A stretch of DNA of 26,904 nucleotides, from IMG/VR virus record IMGVR_UViG_3300042402_000691, positions 1 to 26,904 of that record; one strand, given 5' to 3'. The DNA comes from a virus. Shown here in pieces: positions 6,744 to 13,683 of this stretch (position 1 is its first letter; the number at the start of each line of letters is the position of its first letter). The translations under genes and the position numbers were made by a program. Below the pieces are notes generated by a model. That model ran no database searches. It worked only from the letters and a program-made list of their open reading frames with translations, and was not told where the DNA came from.

Positions 6744-7106
6744 TTAGTGATTATATCGGATTTGGGTAATAGTACCGTTTTGTAGGTTATATGCAGCACG
6801 AATCCACACAAATTTACCAGTAAATGTAACTGAATTTGTAGTGGTCGATATAGAACTATCAGAACCAAAGCCTATTTCGGTACTGTTAACATCAAACCAA
6901 TCGTTATCACCAGGATACAGTTCTAGCGTAGCTTGTATTTTTATAGTGCCTATAAACGAGTCAACTTGATAAACAGCAGTATGCACACCATCGTTATACT
7001 TGTGATAGCCTGCTCCCTTTTGTTTGTCAGAATATATAAAGGAGGAATCCCCAGGGACAGCTTCTTGGGAAACGTTAGATAATAGAATTGTGCTTTCGGT
7101 GGACAT
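6744..7106 (-). CDS. Small beta-rich protein, possibly a virion protein
   Basis: A 120-residue protein rich in Thr, Ser, Ile and Val with a pattern typical of beta sandwiches (VYQVDSFIGTIKIQATLELY, then SVTFTGKFVWIRAAYN). No signal or catalytic motif is seen. Similar short beta domains occur in phage tail and head decoration proteins, which is the best guess for its role. The ATG at 7106 has no clear Shine-Dalgarno sequence; an NATAAATA octamer ends four bases before it. Confidence 0.7.
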   Translation of the reverse strand: MSTESTILLSNVSQEAVPGDSSFIYSDKQKGAGYHKYNDGVHTAVYQVDSFIGTIKIQATLELYPGDNDWFDVNSTEIGFGSDSSISTTTNSVTFTGKFVWIRAAYNLQNGTITQIRYNH

Positions 7107-7109
7107 CAG

Positions 7110-7763
7110 TTATTTATCGCTTAAGACGTAGTTATATACACTACCCATAACTTCTGGATTTCTTAATTTAAGCATTAATAAAGTGCCTTCATCTTCTACC
7201 AGGACATATCTCCGGTCCCAATTCCACTCAGTTTTCATAAACCAACCCTGTACAGCATCGGTGCAGGTAATTCTAGGTGATTGACCAATCAGCCAATTAA
7301 TATATTTCTGTTTGCCATCTGGATCATTCTTAAGTTTATGAGGTTGCAGATAAACCCTAAACTGATATTTTCCATGAGGTAGTTTAGGAGTTAGAATAGT
7401 TTTTGATTCTAAAGTTTGCCCGGACGGGGCAGATCTATGTATAACTTGATCATGGAACTTTTCAGAAAGATCTTCATATATACTAGGTTCGTTAGTATAA
7501 AAATCTATCTGTCGAGTTTCAATACGTTTGGTCCATGCCTTAGGATCTACCGTTTCTAAATAATCTATTAACGGAAGTATCTGATCTTTGTGAGATTTAA
7601 CACTAGCCGATAACCATCTAAACATATCATCTTGATCAGAATTACAAAGTTTTTTAATTTTATCAAAATCATACATTCTAAAAAGATTAGAATACGGAGC
7701 ATCAAAAGAAACTTTATACAACCATTTATTGTAAAATTTCTTGTTAGTTGTTAGTGTTTTCAT
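7110..7763 (-). CDS. Hypothetical protein, 217 residues
   Basis: Unrecognised protein started at ATG 7763 (MKTLTTNKKFYNKW); a TTG four codons upstream is less likely. It is rich in Lys, Trp and Tyr and looks globular, with two halves: a helical N-terminal part (about 1-95, including DMFRWLSASVKSHKDQILPL) and a more beta-rich part (about 120-217, including WFMKTEWNWDRRYVLVEDEG). It overlaps the clpA stop by 20 bases, so it is translated from the same transcript as the chaperone genes. No conserved catalytic residues can be named. Its position suggests early or middle expression. Confidence 0.7.
   Translation of the reverse strand: MKTLTTNKKFYNKWLYKVSFDAPYSNLFRMYDFDKIKKLCNSDQDDMFRWLSASVKSHKDQILPLIDYLETVDPKAWTKRIETRQIDFYTNEPSIYEDLSEKFHDQVIHRSAPSGQTLESKTILTPKLPHGKYQFRVYLQPHKLKNDPDGKQKYINWLIGQSPRITCTDAVQGWFMKTEWNWDRRYVLVEDEGTLLMLKLRNPEVMGSVYNYVLSDK
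7111..7118 (-). promoter_or_regulatory. Late-promoter-like octamer GATAAATA next to a start codon
   Basis: GATAAATA ends four bases before the ATG at 7106 and includes the stop TAA of the 217-residue gene. The proximity would make a leaderless mRNA, so this is a weak call. Confidence 0.35.
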
Positions 7764-10092
7764 CTGCGGTCTCAACTATAGGTTCTGCATTTTTTGCAGC
7801 TTTGAGAGCCTTACGTTCTGCTTTCGTTAAGGGTTTAGGTAATTCAGTTACGGTAAAAGATAACTCATCATTTTCAACGGTGATGTTTACACGACCACCA
7901 TCTACTAAATCTCCAAATAACACTCTTCGGCTTAATGGACTTTTAACTTTATTATCAATCAAGCGTGCTAATGGTCTAGCACCCATTTTACTATCGTACC
8001 CTTTTTCTGATAACCAACGAACAGCATTAGCACCTGCTACAATTTCAATACCTTTGTCTTTAAGTTGATCGTTAAGTTCTTCGATAAATTTCTTAACAAT
8101 CTGAGAAACAGTGTCTTGAGATAGTTTGGTAAATTTAATAATACCATCTAAACGATTACGGAATTCCGGAGCAAAGAATTTTTTAACTGCTTTTTCATCT
8201 TCACCATCGCGACCTAAGTCTCCAAATCCAATAGTGTTATTTTCATTATCAGCAGCCCCTAAATTTGATGTCATAATAAGAATAGTGTTACGACCGTCTG
8301 CTACTTTACCATTTGATCCTGTGACAAATCCATTATCCATGAATGCCAATAATATATTTGTAACATCTGGATGTGCTTTTTCGATCTCATCTAACAACAA
8401 GATACTGTTTGGAGTTTCTTGTAGTTTAGTAATAAGTTGGCCAGCATTATCTTCATAGCCTACATAACCCGGAGGAGCACCGATCAAACGAGCCACACTG
8501 TGCTTCTCTTGATATTCACCCATGTCAAATCTTACCAATGGCATGCCCATTTTTTCTGATAGTTGTTTAGCAGTTTCAGTCTTACCGCAACCTGTTGGTC
8601 CAAGGAAAAGGAATGAACCAATAGGTTTATTAGGCGACTTCATGCCGGCTTGTGCTACAAAGATCTTATCTAACAATGTATCTACAGCATTATCCTGCCC
8701 ATACACAGCACCTTTCATACCTGATTCTAGATCAGCGAGATTTTTACTTTCTTTTTGTGCTACAGTTTCAAGTGGCATATTGATCATTTTACTAAGTTCA
8801 TATGTAACCTGTTCGATGTCGACAATTTGTTCTACACCTTCGGTAGTTTCATCATCTTTAAGTTTATATCGAGCTGAAGCGCAATCGATGATATCGATAG
8901 CTTTATCTGGTAACTTCTTATCGTTCATGTATTTCACAGATAGTTTAACTGCTTGTTCGATAGCAGCATCACTGATCTTAACATTGTGATGTTTTTCATA
9001 ATACTTTTTAAGTCCTTTAAGGATCTTAACAGCCATCTCTGGACTAGGCTCGTCGATAGTAACACGTTGGAAACGTCGCATCAACGCACGATCTTTTTCA
9101 AAGTGCTTGCGATATTCTTCCCATGTAGTTGAAGCAATAAGTTTAATAACACCTTTAGTGAGTACTGGTTTTAATAAGTTAGCTAGATCATTTGGACTAT
9201 TACTTGCTGTACCAGCACCACTCATCATATGTGCCTCGTCGATGAAAAGAATGATCTTGCCTTTCTTTTCAAGAGCATTTAATACAGCTTTAATACGTTC
9301 TTCAAAGTCACCTCGATATTTACTACCGGCAAGTAATGCACCAATATCTAATGTGTAGACAGTATGGTCTTGAATAAATTTAGGAACTTTCTTTTCAAAG
9401 ATCTTACGAGCAATACCTTCAGCGATAGCAGTTTTACCTACCCCTGGTTCACCTACCATGAGAACATTTGATTTGTTACGTCTTGCTAACACAAGATTAA
9501 TTTTTTCAATTTCTTCATCTCGACCAATAACAGGATCGATAGTTCTTTGTTTTGCCTTCAATGAAAGATTGGTACAAAATTGGTTAAGGATTTTTTCACT
9601 ATTTCCATGATGTGCAGAAACTCTAGTTTCTTCACCCTCTTCTTCTAATTCTTCAACAACAATATTTTCTTGGAAGAATTTAACAAACTTTTCTTTAGTA
9701 ACTCCGCCTTTTTGTAAGAAGTAAAATCCAAAGCTATTTTTTTCTGAAAGTACACTAACAATAACATCAGATACTTCCATACGTTGACGGCCACTGAATA
9801 GAACCTGTGTAAAACAACGATTGAGCACACGTTCTACGCTGTTTGTTTTTTTAGGCTTGATATTCTTATTATCGGTTTTAATGTCAGCCATATTATTTTT
9901 AATATAATGTTCGAGATTGGACTTAATGAAATTAGCATCAGCACCAAATCCTTCCATAAGAGTATAAGAATCTTGATCGCATAGGATTGCATAAACTAAA
10001 TGTTCGATAGTTATATATTCATGCTGATGTTCTTGTGCAATCTTAATACTGTTTTCAAAGATAGCTTGCAGATTTTGACTTGGTTCGATCAT
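7744..10092 (-). CDS. clpA: ClpA-type AAA+ unfoldase
   Basis: A complete 782-residue Clp/Hsp100 ATPase, slightly longer than E. coli ClpA (758). The double Clp N-domain (about 1-150) is followed by the first AAA+ module with Walker A GEPGVGKT (214-221) and Walker B ILFIDEAH (281-288), then the second with GPTGCGKT (498-505) and LLLDEIEK (565-572), and sensor-2 GARPLAR (704-710). There is no ClpB/Hsp104 middle coiled coil, so ClpA is preferred. IGF at 621-623 sits where ClpA has its ClpP-docking IGL loop, so it probably feeds substrates to host ClpP; no clpP is in the window. It directly follows the deformylase gene (stop TAA, then ATG). Confidence 0.95.
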   Translation of the reverse strand: MIEPSQNLQAIFENSIKIAQEHQHEYITIEHLVYAILCDQDSYTLMEGFGADANFIKSNLEHYIKNNMADIKTDNKNIKPKKTNSVERVLNRCFTQVLFSGRQRMEVSDVIVSVLSEKNSFGFYFLQKGGVTKEKFVKFFQENIVVEELEEEGEETRVSAHHGNSEKILNQFCTNLSLKAKQRTIDPVIGRDEEIEKINLVLARRNKSNVLMVGEPGVGKTAIAEGIARKIFEKKVPKFIQDHTVYTLDIGALLAGSKYRGDFEERIKAVLNALEKKGKIILFIDEAHMMSGAGTASNSPNDLANLLKPVLTKGVIKLIASTTWEEYRKHFEKDRALMRRFQRVTIDEPSPEMAVKILKGLKKYYEKHHNVKISDAAIEQAVKLSVKYMNDKKLPDKAIDIIDCASARYKLKDDETTEGVEQIVDIEQVTYELSKMINMPLETVAQKESKNLADLESGMKGAVYGQDNAVDTLLDKIFVAQAGMKSPNKPIGSFLFLGPTGCGKTETAKQLSEKMGMPLVRFDMGEYQEKHSVARLIGAPPGYVGYEDNAGQLITKLQETPNSILLLDEIEKAHPDVTNILLAFMDNGFVTGSNGKVADGRNTILIMTSNLGAADNENNTIGFGDLGRDGEDEKAVKKFFAPEFRNRLDGIIKFTKLSQDTVSQIVKKFIEELNDQLKDKGIEIVAGANAVRWLSEKGYDSKMGARPLARLIDNKVKSPLSRRVLFGDLVDGGRVNITVENDELSFTVTELPKPLTKAERKALKAAKNAEPIVETADENTNN

Positions 10093-10587
10093 TTATTCTT
10101 TTTTCCTTATTTTCTTCATAGCTAATTGTAACTTCATTTGTGATACTCTGTCAACAAAACATACACCATTTAGATGATCATATTCGTGCTGAAAGCATTT
10201 GGCTAGATATCCCTCAGCTCTGATTTCTTTTAGATTACCGTAGCTGTCTTGATATTGCGCAATAATCCAGTCTGGTCTTTTTACCTTTAGAAATAGATCG
10301 GGATAACTTAAACATCCTTCTTCGTCTAATACTAATTCCGAACTGGCTTCTGTTACTATAGGATTAAACACAGCGAATGGCGCAGGGAATCCTTTAATAT
10401 TATTACTGCCCATAACGAACACACGTTTAGTTAATCCAACTTGATTAGCAGCTAATCCAATTCCGTTATTGGCTAACATAAATTCGATTAAGTCTTGTTC
10501 TAATTGTTTGGCATCACCGTCAACTCCAAACTTCCAATCAGTACTAACCTGTATAAGACTTTCGTGGGGACCTAGATTAAACCCCAT
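10093..10587 (-). CDS. def: Peptide deformylase
   Basis: A 164-residue peptide deformylase that removes the formyl group from the N-terminal Met of new proteins. All three signature motifs are intact: GIGLAANQVG (42-51), EEGCLSYP (89-96, metal ligand Cys92) and QHEYDHLNG (133-141, HExxH with His134, Glu135, His138). It is close to normal bacterial length, and slightly short at the C-terminus as in other phage versions. It overlaps the 3' end of dnaJ by 11 bases and is followed immediately by clpA. Phage deformylases are known auxiliary genes; here it sits in a three-gene protein-quality operon. Confidence 0.96.
   Translation of the reverse strand: MGFNLGPHESLIQVSTDWKFGVDGDAKQLEQDLIEFMLANNGIGLAANQVGLTKRVFVMGSNNIKGFPAPFAVFNPIVTEASSELVLDEEGCLSYPDLFLKVKRPDWIIAQYQDSYGNLKEIRAEGYLAKCFQHEYDHLNGVCFVDRVSQMKLQLAMKKIRKKE
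10125..10154 (-). promoter_or_regulatory. Sigma70-like promoter TTGACA-N18-TACAAT upstream of clpA
   Basis: TTGACA at 10154-10149 and TACAAT at 10130-10125 on the minus strand, 18 bases apart, inside the end of the deformylase gene. The predicted start near 10118 gives a leader of about 25 bases with AAGGAAA before the clpA ATG. It could be a secondary promoter or chance within coding DNA. Confidence 0.4.
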
Positions 10588-11413
10588 TCTTTAGTTCCTG
10601 TATTTTTTGATATTGATCGTGGGTTAGATTTCTTGGTACGCTAACTTTAATTCTAATTAAGAGATTGCCTCGGTGTTTAGTTCTCATGTCAGGAAGTCCT
10701 TCGCCGTTACAACTCATTACAGTGTCTGGTTGTGTACCTGGAGGTATTGTAATATGTAGATTTTTGTTATCCAATGTATTAATAGCGATCTTTGCACCTA
10801 ATATAGCATCCCAGACTGTGATAGATTTTTCAAATATTAGATTGTTTCCTTCTCTGCGGAAGGTGCTATTTGGTCGTATAAAAACATTAACTATTAGATC
10901 TCCCGGGCGTAGATCGGGCATACTATGATCGCCCATTCCTTGATATTTGATCTGCTGTCCGTGTTGTATGCCTGGAGGTATCTCAATATTAATCATCTTT
11001 TTATTACCGCCAGGAATACCAACCCCTGCATTAAGTTCTTTACCAGTTAATACTTCTTCTAAGTTAATTTCAACATTAATGCTTAAACTTCTATTTCGAC
11101 GCTGAGGTCTTCCACCAAATCCAAAATTTCCAAAAAGATCGTTTAAATCTTCAGTGCCAAAATGGAATTCAAAAGGATTCCCCTGCCCATGATGATAGGA
11201 TCCACCTCCTTGTGAATTTGGATCTCCCCCTAGGTCGATGATTGATTTCTTCTGGGGATCAGTAAGATATTCATAGGCTTGAGAAATTTCTTTAAATTTC
11301 TTTTCATCACCACCGCGGTCGGGGTGATGTTTCATTGCTAGGCTGCGATATGCTTTTTTAATATCGTCAGTATTAGCGCCGCGTGTTAATCCAAGAGTTG
11401 AGTAATAATCCAT
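10577..11413 (-). CDS. DnaJ/CbpA-like co-chaperone without zinc fingers
   Basis: A 278-residue J-domain protein. The J domain is at 1-65 with the HPD motif at 30-32 (MKHHPDRGG), which stimulates DnaK ATPase. A Gly-rich linker (about 66-100) and a DnaJ C-terminal substrate-binding region (about 105-278) follow. The CxxCxGxG zinc-finger repeats of DnaJ are absent, so it is a type II protein like CbpA. The start is fixed by the J domain itself (MDYYSTLGL), and no Shine-Dalgarno sequence lies upstream: the promoter places the transcript start at or next to the ATG. It leads the dnaJ-def-clpA operon and overlaps def by 11 bases. Confidence 0.93.
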   Translation of the reverse strand: MDYYSTLGLTRGANTDDIKKAYRSLAMKHHPDRGGDEKKFKEISQAYEYLTDPQKKSIIDLGGDPNSQGGGSYHHGQGNPFEFHFGTEDLNDLFGNFGFGGRPQRRNRSLSINVEINLEEVLTGKELNAGVGIPGGNKKMINIEIPPGIQHGQQIKYQGMGDHSMPDLRPGDLIVNVFIRPNSTFRREGNNLIFEKSITVWDAILGAKIAINTLDNKNLHITIPPGTQPDTVMSCNGEGLPDMRTKHRGNLLIRIKVSVPRNLTHDQYQKIQELKNGV

Positions 11414-11420
11414 AGCTTAT

Positions 11421-11449
11421 ATTATATAATAAAAAAAGGACTGTGTCAA
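11421..11449 (-). promoter_or_regulatory. Perfect sigma70 promoter TTGACA-N17-TATAAT inside a terminator
   Basis: TTGACA at 11449-11444 and TATAAT at 11426-11421 on the minus strand with 17 bases between, a full consensus match. The -35 box begins in the terminator loop and the seven-T tract forms part of the spacer. Only seven bases separate TATAAT from the dnaJ ATG, so the mRNA should be leaderless or nearly so. Confidence 0.82.
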
Positions 11450-11460
11450 GCAGTCCTTTT
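11431..11460 (-). terminator. Rho-independent terminator after the lysis operon
   Basis: On the minus strand AAAAGGACTG (11460-11451) pairs with CAGTCCTTTT (11443-11434) around a seven-base loop, followed by T to 11431 (seven T in a row). It lies 26 bases after the stop of the lipoprotein gene and separates the late lysis operon from the dnaJ operon. Confidence 0.92.
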
Positions 11461-11486
11461 ATTTAATCGAGATTTACTGAGGCAAA

Positions 11487-11711
11487 TTATTTTTTTGCTT
11501 TTTCTGGAACTTTAGTGCCTTCGAATTTTTTATGAATCTTAACAGTTTTGCATTGTTTAACTACTTTACCATCTTTACCTTTGGTATCAATACAAACTTG
11601 TTTGGTTTTTGGTGCTTCAACTGCTGGAGCTGCTGCTTCTTCTTTTGCACACGCTGTTAATGCAGCAAGTGATAAAACACTTGCAAAAACTAATGCTACT
11701 AATTTTTTCAT
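11487..11711 (-). CDS. Small lipoprotein, Lys-rich, function unknown
   Basis: A 74-residue predicted lipoprotein. A classic signal peptide (MKKLVALVFASVLSLAAL) ends in the lipobox LTAC with lipidated Cys21, leaving a mature chain of 54 residues that is Ala/Pro-rich and then Lys-rich, with two further cysteines (QVCIDTKG and VKQCKT). It is the last gene of the lysis operon, with AAGGAAAAC before its ATG and a strong terminator after its stop. It could be an accessory lysis factor or an envelope protein that changes the infected cell; the sequence does not decide. The signal peptide also looks like one taken from a bacterium. Confidence 0.82.
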   Translation of the reverse strand: MKKLVALVFASVLSLAALTACAKEEAAAPAVEAPKTKQVCIDTKGKDGKVVKQCKTVKIHKKFEGTKVPEKAKK

Positions 11712-11721
11712 TTTGTTTTCC

Positions 11722-12264
11722 TTATAGTTCTGGTTGTGGATCTGGGGTTGGCCCTAATTTACCACTTGCTGATGTAAATGTTGATCCCCCATAGCTAGGG
11801 ATAGATGTTGGTCTACTGCCGTAATATGCAGGAGTTGCTACGGGTGGAGCAACCGGAGCAGGTGCTGGTTGTGCCCAAGTTTGTTGTGGAGTTATTCCTT
11901 GATTAGGATTTCCAAGCCATTGTGGTTCTGGCGCTTTTACTTCGGGGAAAGCACCCGTCCCCAAATTAAAACCCTGTTTGTTTTCACCTGCCTCGATAGT
12001 TGCTATTTTTTCTTTACCACGAGTCCAAGCAGCAATACCTAAAATACCGCCCATTGCTAAGTGATATAAACCGCCACCTTGTAGTGTTAATGGAGTATAA
12101 CTAGTGATTGCCTGTCCTGGATTCCAATATTGTAAAATATTGAATAAGACTGGGCCTACGATAAAATCAAACCAAATAGTAGCCATATATGTTACGGCCA
12201 TTAACGGGCGCCACTTAGTGGTCATCCAATCCTCTGTTTTCTTTTCTGCTGCTGTTTGTGACAT
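11722..12264 (-). CDS. Putative holin with Pro-rich tail
   Basis: A 180-residue membrane protein. Two hydrophobic stretches lie at about 20-46 (PLMAVTYMATIWFDFIVGPV) and 62-80 (LYHLAMGGILGIAAW), separated by a short loop (TPLTLQGGG), and followed by a long Pro/Ala/Gln-rich hydrophilic tail (about 105-180). The opening KWRPLM and the FDFIVGPV element resemble phage holins of the 3TM gene-transfer-agent group. The place next to endolysin and spanin genes supports this. AAGGAG precedes the ATG. Holins make inner-membrane holes that release endolysin; the exact family is a judgement. Confidence 0.68.
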   Translation of the reverse strand: MSQTAAEKKTEDWMTTKWRPLMAVTYMATIWFDFIVGPVLFNILQYWNPGQAITSYTPLTLQGGGLYHLAMGGILGIAAWTRGKEKIATIEAGENKQGFNLGTGAFPEVKAPEPQWLGNPNQGITPQQTWAQPAPAPVAPPVATPAYYGSRPTSIPSYGGSTFTSASGKLGPTPDPQPEL

Positions 12265-12290
12265 ATTTCGCTCCTTAAACTGATACTATT

Positions 12291-12298
12291 ATTTACTT
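12291..12298 (-). promoter_or_regulatory. Weak late-promoter-like sequence AGTAAATA
   Basis: AGTAAATA on the minus strand, 26 bases before the holin ATG, one mismatch from NATAAATA, and overlapping the stop TAA of the o-spanin gene. The spacing is right for a late promoter but the match is imperfect. Confidence 0.3.
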
Positions 12299-12562
12299 AA
12301 TGTCTTCGAAAATCTTCTTTTGTTCTTGATGCCATTGTAAGAAAGCATCTACTTTAACACGGCATTCATAATATGTAGAATAGTTATCAACCACTATTTC
12401 CATAACTTTGCTTAATTGTGTAGTTCCTGGTTCTACTTTTTGTAATTCTGGACAGGCTGTTTTTAGTTCTGCTGGGATATCAGGAAAACTACGTTTAACA
12501 GGAACAGTTTCTAAACAACCGGTAAGTAAGAATACTGAAAATAATAATGCTATTTTTTTCAT
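12293..12562 (-). CDS. O-spanin-like (Rz1-like) outer membrane lipoprotein
   Basis: An 89-residue lipoprotein with signal peptide MKKIALLFSVFLLTGC, lipobox LTGC and lipidated Cys16. The mature part has a short Pro-containing stretch (FPDIPAELKTACPEL), as in many Rz1-like subunits, and then a helical region. Outer membrane spanins join with an inner membrane partner to fuse the two membranes in the last step of lysis. Its start overlaps the stop of the i-spanin-like gene by ATGA, the usual paired layout. Together with the endolysin next door, this makes the call fairly safe. Confidence 0.78.
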   Translation of the reverse strand: MKKIALLFSVFLLTGCLETVPVKRSFPDIPAELKTACPELQKVEPGTTQLSKVMEIVVDNYSTYYECRVKVDAFLQWHQEQKKIFEDIK

Positions 12563-13050
12563 TTTTTGTCCCCTTCGACTACAATAGGGCTAATTTCGAT
12601 AACCGGAACCTTTGCAGCGTCGTTGTGTATATCAACTGCTTCTTTAGGTACTTTACATTCTTTGTCGATAAGTTTTTCAACTACCTTAATTTTTTCTTTG
12701 GTAATCACTTTTGTATCATATATTATTTTTGTTTGTGATTTAACTTTATTATTAAGCTGTTCTGTAGCTTTTTTAGATTTATCTTCAGCTATCGCAATTT
12801 TAGCTTCTAGTTCTTTTACACGTTCACGCCATACCATCTCCGTAGCATATCCACCTTTAAAAAATAAACCAGCAGCTAATAATATAACACCAACTAATTG
12901 AAGTGGTAATTTATATCTATTGAAGAATGGAATCCATGCTAAGAAAAATCCAGAAATAGTAGAAAACAAACCTACATACAGGACAGTATTAATAATCCAT
13001 TGTAGCAAACTATCTGGTAACATGCTCCAAACGAAACTGAGCAACCACAT
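12559..13050 (-). CDS. I-spanin-like (Rz-like) membrane protein with coiled coil
   Basis: A 163-residue protein. Two hydrophobic segments (about 16-42 and 48-67) are followed by a long coiled coil of charged heptads (about 74-130, RVKELEAKIAIAEDKSKKAT and on) and a Pro-containing tail ending in VEGDKK. An inner membrane anchor with a periplasmic coiled coil fits the i-spanin role. A classical i-spanin has only one N-terminal helix; two would place the N-terminus outside, unless the first is a membrane-lying helix. It starts three bases after the endolysin stop and overlaps the o-spanin gene by four. Confidence 0.72.
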   Translation of the reverse strand: MWLLSFVWSMLPDSLLQWIINTVLYVGLFSTISGFFLAWIPFFNRYKLPLQLVGVILLAAGLFFKGGYATEMVWRERVKELEAKIAIAEDKSKKATEQLNNKVKSQTKIIYDTKVITKEKIKVVEKLIDKECKVPKEAVDIHNDAAKVPVIEISPIVVEGDKK

Positions 13051-13052
13051 AA

Positions 13053-13682
13053 TTAATGTGCTCCAAAGATATGAAGAGCGTGCTCGTAATGTTTAATACG
13101 ATCATCAAGCCCAATATACCCGCCGTTAATTTTGCGTGTCATAGTTTTAATATCGCCGGCATCGGCCTCTTTGTTTAATCCTGTACTTTCCCAGAAATAG
13201 CAGGCTGATTGAACAGCACCTTCAAATGTTTGAAGATATTCGGGAATATCTTCGATTGGGGTGTCAATAGACGCAGCGAACAGTGTATAGTTGTCTTTAC
13301 CTGTTAGTTGAATAAGACCACGACCGCAGTAACGGAACCCATCGCCACTTGATTCTGGACCATTTCCCATACGTCCACCATAGATTTTATTAGCAATCTT
13401 TTCTGGTTGTTTTTCGTATTTCTTTGCTTCGTCTAGAGTTTTGAAATACTTAGGAAATACTTTTACAAGGCTTTCTGCTTTGTAGTTTAAATTTTCTTTA
13501 AGGAATTTAAATCCGCCAGATTCGTGTGCGCATTGTGCTAAGAAAGCAGCTACACGTTTTGGTGTATTGATATCGTATTCTGAAAGAATCTCGCTAAGTG
13601 CATGAAACCAATGATCCAAATATGGATTTCCCGGAATAACTTGTGCTAGATGTTCTTTTTTAAAATCAAATGTAAAACTCAT
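13053..13682 (-). CDS. GH19 chitinase-like endolysin
   Basis: A 209-residue glycoside hydrolase family 19 enzyme, expected to cut the glycan strands of peptidoglycan from the periplasm once the holin opens. The catalytic Glu is in AHESGGF (Glu54), with a second conserved Glu at position 63 in LKENLNY, and the substrate-cleft motif GRGLIQLTGKDNY is at 120-132. There is no signal peptide or separate binding domain, so release should depend on the holin. AAGGATATAAG precedes the ATG. It is the first gene of the lysis set proper and is followed directly by the spanin genes. Confidence 0.92.
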   Translation of the reverse strand: MSFTFDFKKEHLAQVIPGNPYLDHWFHALSEILSEYDINTPKRVAAFLAQCAHESGGFKFLKENLNYKAESLVKVFPKYFKTLDEAKKYEKQPEKIANKIYGGRMGNGPESSGDGFRYCGRGLIQLTGKDNYTLFAASIDTPIEDIPEYLQTFEGAVQSACYFWESTGLNKEADAGDIKTMTRKINGGYIGLDDRIKHYEHALHIFGAH

Positions 13683-13683
13683 C

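Noticed and set aside
8522-8989. 155-codon plus-strand open frame inside clpA
   Set aside because: It is fully antisense to conserved AAA+ motifs of clpA; the product shows no family features and no start signal.
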